DNA from: Ectocarpus siliculosus | Taxonomy: Eukaryota; Sar; Phaeophyceae; Ectocarpales; Ectocarpaceae | Reading direction: 5' to 3' | Length of the DNA: 64,000 bases | Assembly (NCBI GenBank): GCA_000310025.1 | Contig: FN649744.1 | Location: forward strand, 602,025 to 666,024 | Part shown: positions 48,201-63,200 of the stretch, piece by piece | How positions within the stretch are numbered: the first letter of the stretch is position 1 | How the letters are laid out: each line of letters starts with the position of its first letter | Notes under the pieces: model-generated | Database searches by the model: none | What the model was told of the DNA's origin: nothing | The model's input: only the letters and a program-made list of their open reading frames with translations | Program-made: the position numbers and the translations under genes

Positions 48201-51200
48201 AAGCCCCGTCACGACAACAGGAGTTCCTCCTGCCCGTGGTCCGTTGTCGGGTCTGATGTATTCCACTCGACCGCGTGTGACGTCGCAACCACTCCCATCA
48301 TAGCTCCTGCCCACCCCGTCTCGACTAGTAGCGCACGCAGTGTGGTTGCTGCCCCTCCACGTTCCACTGTCGATCTCGTTGAAGCTGGTGCCAGCGGATG
48401 TCGATGGTACCTCCGTGGCGGACGGGGGTATCCGCAGAGAGGAGTTGTAGACGAAGCTTGGTCCATGCTGTGAAACGATGGCCCGGCCGCCGTCGTTTCT
48501 TACGGCCACTGCGATGTCTCCGTCGTGGTGCGGTGGAGAACTACAGAGAACCCGGTTCACAGACATCACCGTTGCTGGAGTGGCGTCAGCCCCGAATACG
48601 CACTCAACACCGTTTCCCGTATCGACAAAGTTGTCGCCTTCCACGAATATACTGGTTCCGCCTGCTGCGGGCCCAGCTTTTGGAGATATTGCTGACACCA
48701 CGGGGTAGGCGACGTAGTTGAAGGGGAAGGTGTTGGAATAGGAAGGTCCCGCCTCTTTGCTGTTCAGGGTCAGAACGAAGTTGACCTGCTCGGGTGTCGC
48801 AGGCAGCTTACGTGAGGTGGGTGGAGCTGTACACACCACCAAATTGTTGTTCACTATCGTTGCAGGGACTGGTGCTCCGTCGAACTTGCAAACTGCCGTG
48901 CTTGAAATCCCGAAAGAAGTGCCACGAACTGCTACCTCCGTGCCACCTGTGGCAGCACCCACCAACGGGCTAACGTCGAGAACCATGGGTTCCATGACGA
49001 TCGTAAACACTAACCCAGAGCCTTGTGTATAGTCAACACCATTCGCAGATATTTCGACGACCATTTGCCCAGGTTCAGCGATTGGAGTTCGGCACCACAC
49101 GCCCGTCTTCGTCGTCCACACCGCGGTACTGAAGGCAATGAGGGTGTTCATGGCATCGAAGAACCCACACGTTGGGTTTGCCATCACAGATGTCCCACTC
49201 GTCACAACATGTATCATCGGCTGTTCCTGAGTCGTCCCCGTCAGTGGATCCATGCCGTAGAGAATAGGCTGTGGGTAGTACAGGAATGGCGTTGGTGCGG
49301 TTAGAACATCTGAATCACTGCTGGTAACCTGCAGGAGCACCGCGCCGGAAGTAGGCCACGGTGGAGATACGCACCTCACCGTGCCTCGCTGCCCCAAAGG
49401 GAATGCACTTGCCAGCACGATTTTTCCACCGCCTGCAAATTTACAGAAAACCGTGTCTTCGTGATCGTCCAACCCCTCGTTCAACCCTGAAATATCCACC
49501 ATCGAGCCACCCTCCACGGGACCCGAGGAAGGCGAAACTTGGATTATGTTTGCAGTGTGGCCGGTTTGATCTGTTGGGTGGACGGAAGGAGGGTCCACAA
49601 GCGAAGTACAAGCAATAGACCGATGCTCCCTGTAGTCTGACGAGTTGACCTCAGCCTCTTCCAGCGCGCATCGCATCGAGCTCTTTCTGTAGCCCACAGG
49701 TGAATTGGGGGAAACACTCCCAGACTGATTCTGGGCGTTGGAGAGGTCGCTGTCATAGCTGAAGTCCAGACCCGTACCATAGAAGTCCTCACAATTGTGC
49801 GAGACCTCGACGACTACCGTAGTCGGGTCCTTGCCAACTCGAGGCGGTACCACACACCTTAATGCGATCGTCGATAGCAACTCCGCTGGAATGCTTCGGC
49901 CACCAAAGCGACAACAGATCAACGAGGTATCCACAAACCCGGTCCCACGCACGATGACGGTGTAACCTCCGGCTGATGATCCTGATGCAGGATTCAAAGA
50001 GTGGAGTTCGATGTCTGGGAAAACTTCGAATGGCATTGACGCGGTCAAACCTTTCCCGTCGGCTAACTTCACCCGGAGGTCCACGATGCGCTCCCCGGCG
50101 AACGGTGGCGAACGGCACGTTACGGAGGAAGGAGAAGTTACGAGCGCCGGAGTGGTCTCGTCGTCGAAAACGCATTCATACCCTTCGCCCGTAAACGTCT
50201 CGAACGCAGCATGCACCGCCACTTCCGTGTCGCCCCTTCGGTCTCCGTAAGTTGGATGCCCAGAAATTGACCAAATTTCAGCATCGGACCCAAAGAACTG
50301 AAATTTGTGTCTGTCCGAAGTGAAATCAGCACCATTCACAGATACTTCGAGGAGTACCTTCTGGGGAGTCAAGAGGGTTGGCGATAAGCAGATAACACCA
50401 GATGCGTGGAATGCTGCTTTCGTAGAAATGTCACCGAATCGACACATGGCGGTGCCTGTGAACGCTAGGTTGGTCCCGGTAACAAGCACCTCAGTGCCAC
50501 CTTCCAAGCCTCCTCCGGTAGGATGAATGTTGGTGACATGAGGTGCGGGATCAAAGAAAAAGTGCGCAACTTTGCGCGTGGCTTCGTGACCACTGTGAAC
50601 CACCTCCACCGTAGTCAAGCCCGGCTCGTGCGGGGGAGAAATGCACCTAAGCTCGTGGTACGACACCCATTCTCCACTAGTGGTGGTACATGCATCGCCG
50701 CCCGCCGTGCATATGAGACATGCCAGCGTCCTCGAATTGCGAAAATTGGCGCCACGGAGTCGAATCTCGGTACCACCAGATTCAGGTCCATGCCGCGGGT
50801 GAATCTCTTCGATAATCGGCGACGCGCTGAAATCGAACATCATGGTAGCATTTCTCGAATACTGAGCGCCACGTCCATCGACCAGTAGTTGGACAGGTAC
50901 GGCCCGTTCCGGTTGATGCCATCGCGGTGATGTGCACACTACGGCACTTGATGACAGCCAATCTGCCACAATATCGACACTTCTAGTCCTGCCTTGGAGA
51001 CGACACACAATTCGCGTCGCGTTGGAAAAGTAGGCGCCACCAATAACAAGACTCGTGCCACCTTCGACAGGCCCAGACATTGGTGACATAATTTGAACGG
51101 TCGGCTCCTCGGCAATGACCTGGAATCGTACTTGTGCACCACCGCTGTTCATTCGCCCTCGTCCGTCCGTATACTGCAGGTTGATATCCACCGACCCCAC

Positions 51201-54200
51201 GCTCAGCTTGGGACTTACACACTCCAGAGACGTCCGATTAAGTACGACCGCTGGCGTTGCAACATCCCCAAACAGACACTCCAAGCCTCCCGTCAGCGGA
51301 ATCCTGTTGCCAGTGATCGCCACCACAGCGCCCCCAGTAGCGTGTCCAATGGCTGGTTCCAGACGGTCAAGCACAATATCCTGATGAACTGCGTACGTTG
51401 AAGCGTTTGAGGGCTCGCTGAATCGGACCCCGTCGAGCGAAACCGTGACATGAGCAATACCTGGCAGCAGCTTTGGTATAGTGCACTGTATTTGTAAGGT
51501 TGACAACCACTCTATGTGCGTCGACCTTTCGTTGCCAAAGAAGCAGGCTAGATCTTGAGAGTAGATGAAGTTGTGCCCGAAAACATCCACTTGCGTATCT
51601 CCACCAGACGGCCCACCAACAGGGTTAACCTTGCTGACGATCGGCACAGAAGCATACGACAGCCTCAAGTCTCCCCGCGATGTTTGATATCCCTCACTCC
51701 ACAGGCCAATTTCTGCAGGTCCTGGCGGTCCGGCAGGCGCGACGCACACGACGCTCAATCCAGTCGGGTGCACCAAGGCTGGCACCAGGTCATCACCGAT
51801 TCTGCAGCTCACGTTCGCTGCATCTGGTATAGCGCCAGAAGCTTCCTCCAAGAAAACAGTGAGGTGAGTGCCACCATCAGTGTCTACCACAGCTGGACGC
51901 ACACTGGAGAGCAGGACGTATGTCTTGTACTCAAATTCGCCAACGGCCTCCTTGTAGTCCCCCCAAACTATGTTGACATCCACGCGACCTTGCGCAAAAG
52001 CTTTCGGTGCAACGCAAGCAACCTCACAGGAAGACACAGAGACTGCTGACGTAACTTCTTCGCCGAAGAGGCAAAACACCGGGCCGGTAAGTCTGTTCGT
52101 GCCGGTGATCGATACGACCGTACCCCCTTCCGTGGTTCCAGCGGTGGGGCTCAGGATATAGCTGGTGTTGCCATGGCCACCGTCGACATATGAAACATTC
52201 ACGGTTGTTACCACCTCCTGGTACATGGAAGTCGAGATACTGAGCACCGCCATGCCAGGATCCTTTGGAGGCGAGCGACACAGCACCAACGCTTCGGATA
52301 CCCACACTGCAGGTAGTGGCGTATCGTCGAAAAAGCACAGCAGACTGGGACTCGCAGTTCCTCCGTCCGCCACGTTTTGAAATCCTCGACCACTCACGTG
52401 AACGACTGATCCCCCTTCGCTTGAAAGCGAAAGGGGAAACGCGTCATACACAAAAATCTCAGGGTAGCGCATGAGTTGTAGAGGGTCCGAAAAGTCGACC
52501 CCATTGCACGACACGGACACGTTAAGAAGTCCATCCTCGCTTGTCGGAAAGGCACATGTTACGGAGTCATCGAGTACCGACGACGCACGTATAGCAATAT
52601 CGTCGAATCGACACCAAACGTCCACAGAATCATGGCCACAACCCTTCGATGTCTCCACCTTGACCATTGATGCTGCGTGCACAGAACCCATGTTAGGCAC
52701 AAGCCGTTTCGCGACAGGAGGATCTACGAAAGAAAAATCACCCTGGCTTTGAGAGCATCTGTCGGACGAGTCGCAGACACTCACAGGTAGCGTCCCCTCC
52801 TCGTGAGCTGCCGTAACGCACTCCACATGTTGCTTGCTTGACGTGGTCGCGTTCAACACGAGATCCCCGATGATACAATGCCGCACAGAGCCAAGGTGTT
52901 CCACGTCTGGTCCGAACACCTTGATGGAGGTTCCGCCCTCGATAGAGCCCCTGCTAGGGGCGACGTGACCTGTGCTCACCGCGAGGCTATCACTTGGCAA
53001 TGTAACGAGGATCACGCCTGCGAGAACGAAATCAACCATGTTGTTGGACACCTCGATAGCGTGCTCTCCTGGAAGAATCGCCATAAATGGGCACTCTACG
53101 ACCGATCCCGATAGCCACAAAGCATTGACCATCGTCCCATTGATTCGACAGGAGAGAGGACCAGAGCCCACAAAGTTTCCTCCCGTAACCGTCACGACGA
53201 ACGGTGTGCTGCCGCTTGTTTCCACTTCAAGAGGGTATACGAACGAGACCGTCGGCGGGTAGAAGTACCAGTAGGGACAAGTCCCACCTATTTCATTTCC
53301 GTTCGCGTTTGAAGAATAGATACCCACCATAACTTTCCCTCGGAACGGTGACGAGGGGGCTTTGCATTCCACAGCCGATTCATTTATCCAGGTAGAGAGT
53401 GTAGATCCCGCTTCACCGAAACTGCAATAAAGCGGAGGGGGAGACCTCCCGAAACCGTGCTGAACTATGACGTTGACGGATGTGCCGCCTAGAGTAGAAC
53501 CACTCGTCGGGTAGAGTGAAATCACCTTCACTGATGGGATATACGTGAAAGGTACCCCAGAATAAAAATCAGGGAGAGAAGAACCAGCACCGATATTGAG
53601 GGTAACAACGGTATCCAAGCTAACCCTTGGTGGTGACAAGCACTGCAGGGACATACCTTCGCCGTCGGCGGCAACAACGCCGGGCGTTTTCTCCAGACCA
53701 AACCAACAAACCCACTGCTTGCTCATGTCAAATCCTCGTCCAGATATCGTCACGAGCGTTCCGCCGGAATCTTCGCCTTTCTCGGGAAAGATGGAGAAAA
53801 CCAAACGCCGCTCGTACGTAAACACCCCAGCGCCAGCTTCGTAGCCGTCCACCAAGGCTGTCACATGTACCTGATCCACCTCTTGCCATGGAGGACTTTC
53901 GCACTGAATCTCCCCCTCGGAGAGCCAAATGGCTGGAACTCTTGTGTGACCAAAGGAGCATTCCACTCCATCAAAGCGCCGAAAGCTCCCACCAGATAGC
54001 ACAACAAGTGTCCCCCCCACGGCCGGGCCACTCGAAGGGTCAAGCATTAGCAGAGATTCCTCCTCTTCGCCCACGAACACAAATCCGGCTGGCACAAACA
54101 CGAAGCCGTCGACGCTTAATTCCAGCGCCGTTCGTCCAGACTCGGTCAACGGAGGTACGCCACACCACACCTCGCTCGCCGATATGAAGATACCTGGCAC

Positions 54201-57200
54201 CCGCATATTTTCATCAAATCTGCACTGAAATTGACTGGTGCTGACGAAGTTGGCGCCTCTCACAACTGCCGTTTTACGTCCGACGATGTCGCTAGATGTG
54301 ACGGTAACATCTGTCACCTCTGCGTCATGGACGTACTGGAACTGAATCGAAGTGGTTGCGGAGACGTCGGCCCCAAGTATGGGCACCACTTCGGTGAACC
54401 CAGGCTCCCCGGCAGGAGAAACGCATGCAACTAGCGTCTCGTTCAAAAACGTGGCTTGAACTTCGACACCACCAAAACGAACGCGTAGATCTCCACCAAA
54501 AACGAAGTCCGTGCCTCGCAAGAAAACCATGGTTCCTCCGGCTGACGAGCCAATAGTGGGAGAAAGGCTGGAGAAGTTAGCGGGACGAGCTAGCTCAAAG
54601 ACAACCGCTTCAGTCTGTTCTGCACCGCCAAAGCCTACGGCGAGGGTTGTGGTGTTTCCTCCCACGGCGCTGATCACGTCTGATGTTGGTGGGGCGCATT
54701 CGACTAGTGTAGTCGAAATCCACCTTCCTGGCGACTCGCTCGATGCACCGTAGAGGCAGACAAGGGTCTCGGAATCAACAAAATATCCGCCACGGGCCAG
54801 AACAGCATTGTCATATGCTGTGCTGACGGAGGTGATCAAAGGGCTTCCATGATAGGTAAAGTGATGCCCACTGTCGCTGAACTCGATTCCATCGACAGTC
54901 ACTTCCACCTGTACGGGTCCCGTGTCTTCCCCCATAGGGGTGGTGCATACGAGCTCTACGGTTGAAATGAATTTGCCCTTAACGACATTTTCGCCGGTTG
55001 GCCCAAACCTGCAACCTAAGGTCCTCGTGTCTTCGAATCCTTCGCCGCGTACAGAAATCAAGGCCCCTCCAGCAATGCTCCCGCGAGAGGGTTCGATGTC
55101 TACCACCCGAGGTTTGCCGTGGAAGGTGTAGCGCCATGTGGGTTGATTCATGCCGCGTGCTCCATCAACATTGAGGCCAACCTTAACCGTTTGCGCAGAT
55201 GATGCGACTGTCACGCAGCGAAGCAAGGTTGAATTGATAAATACAACGGGGACTTCCACAGCTCCAAGGCTTGCCGTGAGCGTTTTAGAGAACGTGAACT
55301 CCCCAACAAGATCGAGCGTCGTCCCTCCCTCGACAGATCCCACTTGCGGGGATATGCCCAACACGGTCGGCTCCTCATAGTACGAGAACATCGTCTCATG
55401 GTCGAGGCGGTGGACCTCCTCAACTTCGAGGGCAAACGGCACTCCTTGCGCCTCGCTTGCTTGAGGTGATGTGCACACTACTCGAGTAGAGGAAACCCAG
55501 CGCGCAGGTACGACCTGAGCACCAAACACACACCGAATATGTTGCGCATCGACGAAGTGAAAACCGTCGACGTGAACGAGTGTTCCACCTGAAACTGGGC
55601 CACTGTTGGGGTGTACTGATGAAATGCTGGCTCCTCCTCCGTAAATAAACACTTTGCCTTCCGCAGCATGCTCTGGTCCGCCGTTTACAACGGTGACGAC
55701 CACTTGACGGTCCTTCTTGGCTGGGGGCGTGACACAACTCACTAGTGTCTCTGAATGATACGTCGCTGCGGCAATCTCTCCATCGAACATACAGCCCAGT
55801 CCGGAGCCCATCTTGAACCCACTCCCGCTGACAGATATTGATGTCCCACCAATTTGCGGTCCTTCCCGAGGTGAGACAGTGATCACTCTTGTCGGAATCA
55901 CGTAGTTGAACTCCGCGTCATCTCGCCCAAAGAAGTCCACACCGTTTACAGACACGAGTATGGCAGCCAGCCCCGGGGATGGTGTCGCGGGTGAATTGCA
56001 CCGCAGCTCAGAAGGGCTCACAAACGTCACAGGAACATCTGTTCTCCCAAAACGAATACGAAGTCCACCCGAAAACCAGAATCCGGCTCCAAAAATCGAC
56101 AACGTAGTTCCACCGTGGATGCTGCCATGCATGGGAGAAATCCCGTTAAAGGTGGGTTGTGCAAAAGAGTAGAATTCTGCACCACCGATAGTTGTTTGAC
56201 CCTCGAAAAAAGAGATCGCCAGTGGAACTGTCGTATCGGGAACGCCTGGAGGGGTCACGCACTGAACGACTTGCGACGAAATCCACCGTGCCGACACTGA
56301 CGAGCTACCGAAGTGGCAGGAAAGATCACTGGAATCGACGAAGTTGACCCCCTCTACGACGACAACTGTGCCACCATTGGCACTCCCACTGTCTGGAGTA
56401 GCAGAAAGAATGGCAGGTGCCCCGGTGAACGTGAAAATGTTTCCATCAGATGTAAAGTCGATGCCGTTGACGGTGATCTCCAACCCTTGAGCCATTTCCC
56501 CGACGAAGGCCGGCGTGTCACATACAATCTCTGTGTCCGACTCAAACCTGGCCGTAACAACGCCGGCTTCACCGAACATGCATGCTAGATCCGTACTGTT
56601 CGCGAAGTGTCGTCCACGGACGCTCACCTTCTCGCCTCCGGCGACGCTTCCACGGGATGGTTTGAGACCTTCAACTACCGGTTTGCCGGTGTATGTGAAG
56701 ATCAACTTGTTGACACTGCTCAAAGCTTGGTCATGGTCGCTGACAAGAACGGTGACGTCTCCAGCAAAGGAAGGCGGACAAGTGCACGCTAGCTCTCTCT
56801 GGCTGACAAACGTGACTGGAACGACAATGTCTCCGAAGCGCGCCCTCAAACCGCTTGAGAATACGAATCCGTCCCCTCGAAATGAAACGATCGTGCCTCC
56901 TTGAACGGATCCCAATGACGGCAGCATGTTGATCACAGTAGGGAAACCCTTGTACGAGAAGAAGAGAGACGAAGAACTCGAGGCCATGCCTTTTACGGCG
57001 ACATTGAAAGGAACCCTGCCTGGGGCATCCCCAGGGGCTGAAAGGCAAGTCAGCAGGGCCGGAGAGAGCCAGCGGGCCGGAACCACTGATGCACCAAACA
57101 CGCACTCGATGTTTTGAGTGTCGATGAAGTTGGTGCCAACAACAAGAACGGTAGTGTTTCCGGCGTAGGAGCCACTATCAGGAACTACGCGCAGGACAGT

Positions 57201-60200
57201 TGCGTCGCGATTTCTGGCGTGGTTGTTCACATACCCCAGGACGAAATCTGCGCCTGCAGTGGAATCGCCGTGGGATTCGCATCCATCTTGCATCTCCGAC
57301 TCCGAAATGAAACGGGCGTTGTCCGGAAAAACAGCTCCCTGGAAAGATTCTCCCGTGATGTTGGCACTATAGTATTGCCCAAACGCTTCCTCCAGAGTTT
57401 GGTTCCCCCTGCTGGCCACCAAAAGGTCAATTGGAGCACTCTTGGGGCCTGCCACGCACTGCTCTGCAGAGTAATCCCGGAACATAAACAAGTGTGCCTC
57501 AGAAGAGGACGGGCGATCGTTCAGGGTAACCGTGAATGGGACACTGTGGCCTGTGTCTCCAGAAGGCGAGACACACCACAAGCTTGTCGACGACTCCCAA
57601 CGAGCATTTACGGCTGTTGATCCAAATAAGCACCCAAGCCGCGAGGTACGCTTGAAGTTGAAGCCCTTGACATGTATTGCTTCTCCCCCCCAGTGTGGGC
57701 CACTGTTCGGAAAAATGGACAAAATGGTCGGTTCCTCCTCCACTCTGAACGTGGCTCCACTCCTAGTGAACTCTTGCCCGTTGGTCGTCACGTCCACGTC
57801 GTATTCACCCTCAGTGATTCCGATGGGAAGTGTGCATGAAGCATGCCGTGTGGATATAAACGTTGCGACAAACCGCATTCCACTCCCACCGAAGGAGCAG
57901 GCAAGATCGGAGGTATTCGCAAACCCGCTGCCGTGTAGGATGATAATTGTCTCATCGTCCTTGAGTCCCCAAGTAGGTTCAATGGACGCCAAGGTGGCTG
58001 GCGCAGTGTAGGTGAAAACAGCGTCGGAACCGGTGTCAACGTCGATGCCATTGACGGTGACCGAAACCTCTACCTCGCCGGCGTTCAGCTGTCCTGGTGT
58101 GAGGCACTGTATTTCGGACGAGGTCACGAAAATGGCCTGGGCATACATCAGCCCGAAACGCACCACATAATCTCCAGATTTCTCAAATCCCTCGCCTAGA
58201 ATTGACACCAGCGTGCCACCACCCCTAGGTCCCATTCTTGGAATGGCCGATAGCACTGCCGCACTGTAGAACAAGAAGTGCAGCCCCTCCGAAGCAAACA
58301 CGCCTCCACCCGCCAACGCTTGAACAACCACTGCGCCAGTTTCGGGCGTTGCTGGGGACTCACAGTGTAGGAGCTCCCCTGACAGCCATCTCGCAGGTAC
58401 AAGCAGCCCACCGAAGCTGCAAACAAGTCCGCCAGAATTGGGGAAGTGTGCTCCGGACAAAAATACGGAGGTACCGCCACGATGTGGCCCTGTTGTGGGA
58501 TGAATTGACAACACGTATGGCATCCGACTGTGGGTGAACAAGGCACTACCCGCGGAAAAATCGATTCCGTCCACGGTAGCCTTGACCACGGCCGAAGTTT
58601 CATCAGCGAAGGGTCCAGGATCAGGACAGCTGATCTCGGTCGAAGACGAAAAAAATGCCGAAACCGGATCGGCGTCGCCGATCTTGCATGCCAACCGAGT
58701 GCTATTGACGAAACCCCGCCCCGCCAGCACTACGCGTGTATCTTTCGCCATTGAAACTGCGTTCTCGATGGAAACGGAATGGTACCTGCCGGATCGATTG
58801 CATGCGAAGTGTTAATAACGCGAACTCAACTTGGCAAAAATTGTCGTTTGTTCTCGGCATACAGTTTCAGGTTGTTGCCCTGAAGCGTCAAAATTGAGGG
58901 CCGCGTCCACTTCGGATACATTCGCTTTAGTCTCCTATAGCATTCGGTACACCGATAGGCACACAATCTCAATCAACTGCCTGAACTGTATTCTACTTGC
59001 GAATATCCTCGACCATGATCCTACCTGAAAGGGTGAGCGGCGGAATCGCAGGCAGACCCATGGGTTGCAACAACCCTGAAAAATGTGTGTTCAACATGGT
59101 CAGTAACGATCGCAGCGATGCCGTGCTCCAGCCCAGGGGATGCTTCCGAGTACATGTAGAGGACATCTGGGGCATCCATTGGCACGAGGAAGTTCACCAC
59201 GCCCGCTCCTGTCCCGTTTGTACCAACGGCGCTACCGGCATGTGTTCCCATAGACAAAGCAAGCCGCTGCACACCCTTGGTCCAAGCTTTTCCACCGGAA
59301 CCGTGGACCCCTCTCGGGTCGGACGAAAACGCTATCGGATGTCCAAAATTAGATGCATCGCTTTGATCCAGCCAATACTGGTGACCACGCACAAGCGGAA
59401 GAACGACAGTCCCCGGGCCAAGCCCTAGCTGGACCTGGCTGATGGAATCCAAAGTCTCGCTCACAGTCGCGAGGTCGGCGTCAACCACCTCGTATCGATC
59501 GGAGTGCTCGATCCCAGGAGCACCGATCTTTGATGCTACCGTTATTCTGAAGGTGCGCTCAAGTGGAGTTCCACGGGGTGGTACTGTACATTGAAGATAG
59601 GCATCCTCTTGAACTGCGGGTACTACTTCATGGCCCCCGATGATGCAAGTAAGATCGTAGCCGTTGAGATGTGCGCCGGAAATCGTAACGTTTGTCCAGC
59701 TTTCTGCTGAACCCGTTTCGGGCGAAACGCTCTCAACAGCAATGGAGGCCACGAAGCGGAAGGAAGCGACGGATTGCTGGCCGTACTCCCTGCTCGTGCT
59801 CACAACGAACGGGACGATGACGCCGTCTTCTCCATGCGGCAATGCCCATGATGGTGAAACACACTCCAGGAGGTCAGAAGAACGCCAACTGGCCAGAGTT
59901 GACGCGTTGCCATTGCCATCGCCAAACACGCACATCAAAGACTCTGACGGGAGAAAATTTCGTCCGATAACCGACACGCTGGTCCCTCCGCAAGCGGGAC
60001 CAGCATCTGGCCATATTGACAAGACGTCCGGCTGAGTCTCGACGAAAAGTGGGACAGCATTGCTCCAGAAGTTCACGAGGTCTGTGAGCTTTACGAACAC
60101 AAAGTAGCCTTGAACACCCTCCGAATAGGTACTGCTGGAGGTTGTCGGTGGTGCCGTACAAACAATTTCGGTACTATCCACCACGTCACCAACCACTGGT

Positions 60201-63200
60201 TCGCTGGACCCAAATTGCACGTAAACCGTGGCCGAAGGATCAGGGAACGTATCGAAAAAAGTACCAAAAATCGAAACCGTGTCGCGACCTTCGGGGCTTA
60301 TCTGATTGGGCTCTACCGAGATGATTCTTGGAGACGGCATCGTGGCATCTGGGTCTCCCATGCGGTATAAGCTAACCTCGAAAACAGACCGCTCGATTCC
60401 TGCAAGGCTTCCATCCCCAACGCTGACCTGTGACGCACGAGATTAGTCGAGAAAAACAACCCACGCTTTACACGTGGTAATTCTATCGTTGACGTCTACA
60501 TCGATAGGGATGCTGCATGCAACCTGTGCCTGCAAGGGTTTTGTCATGCCAACTGTGTCACGGAATCTCACGCCGTACTGATGAAGAGCAGCTTCAGATC
60601 GATAGTCAGCAGAATAACACAGCAGCATCAATACACACAACTGCTAATTGGGAAGAATGACGCAACGAGGCACAGCCTTGCGCGGTCACTCATAGTTGTA
60701 CCAATTGCCGGGAAACTGGCAACACAGAGACGCCGGAACACTGGACAGAGAGCACAGCACCTGAAAAGCGTGTGGGCCGTCATAACCTGGGCTTCTGGTG
60801 TACATCAACTCTGCCTGCGCCAGCTCTGACGTCAGGTCCTCTGCACTTCCGGTCAACACGATCTCCATCCCATACGTCGCCCCATCCACCACCTGGGGCC
60901 ATTCAATTTAAACATCGCAACGCAGCCACTGTTGATCAGGTCGTCTACATCATCATTCATGCGCGAAGCAATCCTTCCATACAAGTGTCACATTGTAGTC
61001 CGGTCCTTCGCAACTGCATGTCTTGAATTGTTCCTCGTGCGTGGTGCCGCATATATTCCCACAACGAAACCACGATATGTAGCCGTTTCATATCTTCTTT
61101 CATTGTTTTTCATACTCACTCGAGCCTGGGATGACACTATTCAGGAAAATTTGGCGAACCACACAGAAGACTGCTCTGCGGTGCTGAAGTCCAAATCTAT
61201 GGCGACAAGCGTCCAACACTCTCTTTCCCTCAGTGACATTCTAAAGTTGATATGTGGGCAAACGAAAAAAGCTAACTTTTTTCTCGGAAGACGGATTAAC
61301 CTGGCGTTGTAACCGAAAGGGTTAAAAAAAGCATCATTTTGGAGAACCGGGGTCACGAACAGATCTCGCGTACCCCTTCTGGATACTAATGGGGAGAGAA
61401 AGTATCTCGTAGTCGCAAGTCGTTATGCTTGAAAGCGAGAGAGAGGATTACACAGCATATGAGGCGCTGGCCAACATAGACAGGTGGCAAAAAAAAAGTA
61501 GTGTCGTTTCCCGCCCACCCATTCCTTTTCTTTCGAAGGTGGAGAACCGGAAAATGGTACGAAATCTATGTTTCCTTTGGTTGGTTCTAGTATTATCCGT
61601 GGGGTGGGGTGTAGTTGAATGCTCGAGTACCATTTAGATACTTGGTGATTCCAGACTGACCCCTGCGTGCAGTAGGGGTACTTGGATTGCCTCGGCTGGA
61701 CACAACTGACTTGTGAGCAGAGAGAGAGTGAGACTGTTGAGGGGGTTCAGGCGCGAGGTTTGAGTATTTCTAGCGCTGGCTCCTACCCCATTCCCTCTCT
61801 TTATCCCTGGTGATCTAGAAACCGATAATGACGAAGCAATTCGAACGACAACAAATGAGCGCTTTTTGAACCGTTTCACACCAGCGCTGATGGCCACGCG
61901 TCGAGTCGGGGTTGGGACATACCGTAGGTTGCATAAGATACCACACCTCCTGGACCGATTCGTATACTGTAGCCCGATCACCCCGCGACGAAGAGAATGC
62001 CAAAATCAAATGATACGTTTTCGGAAAGCTCTCGACGAGACGGTTCCAACGCCGCCATTTTCGGCCTAGCACTGCAAATGTGGAACAGTTATGGGAAACA
62101 ACTTCACCTGGAGGGATACACTCTCGGTGTCAATCCCATGGAGCATGATTTGCCCGGATGCTGTATCGGTCAATATTCCAACCGTTAGGTTGCCTGTGGT
62201 CGCCGATATTCCTGTCTGAGTCTGGAGGAATTGATTCCAGATCCCAAACGCACCAAGCTTCATCACGTGATGATGCGGGGTGACTACTTTTGGGGAGTCA
62301 TTGACCGCATCCACCGTAACAGGTAGAACACCGACGACCTTCGTTGGGTAGTAGGGCACCAAAGGAGAGCGAACCATTGGGTAGCAGGCGCAGGAATGCT
62401 AGAAGAAGCATGGTCTGACGTGTTCTACCATGCAGGGTGCCAAGCATCAGGGCGATGAAGCCAAGACGGGCATAGAGATCAGGTAGCAGGCAACTGCCGC
62501 CTGGCGACCTCGGTTAGAGCGTGGGGACTCAAACGAGAGCATGTTGCCAAAGGTGGCAAGGGTCAAGATACAACGCAAGGGACCGTGCCACGCAGGCCTA
62601 CAAAGAGCGGAGTGAGTCCGCGAAGCTCGGCAAGCCTTCGATCCACATTTCATAGGCGGGGTGGCGAGTCGATGAGAAGTAGAACATCTTTTTCTGCTCA
62701 ACGACATGTAGCCAATGGACCAAGAAATGCTCGTGCGATACTGCTGGTGCTTGTTGGGTGTCCGCGAAATCGCACCTTGACTTCGCTGGATCCTACTTGC
62801 CATACCGAGACCGTCAAGAGCTCTGCGTGCTGATGGCTGTTGAAGTTTTCATCTGGTACATATGTGAGCAGACCAACGGCTTCGTTGATACCCGTAAGAG
62901 TGCCCGTGAAGTACACGAAGCGATCGGAAATCCCCTGTCCTGTGGTGAACATCAGCCCCTTTTGCACACCCGGGGCGGCATCGATGCAAGCGTTCAAAAG
63001 AAGTGGGTCAGTGCTGCACATAGCACGTTCTCTCTCGGCCAGCATGCGTCGTTGTACTAACATGCATAAAAATAATCGGACTGGCTGAAACGCATCACCG
63101 TCGATATCCCGTTTGAGGTACACAATCTGATATTTAACTTCTGGCTATCCATGTGCCTGATACCCCGATGGGATGAACAAATGTAACGATGAATTACAAG

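Noticed and set aside
47539-48303. 254-codon plus-strand frame, and many others, opposite the IPT array
   Set aside because: Shadows of the GC-rich repetitive minus-strand exon; no domain signature.
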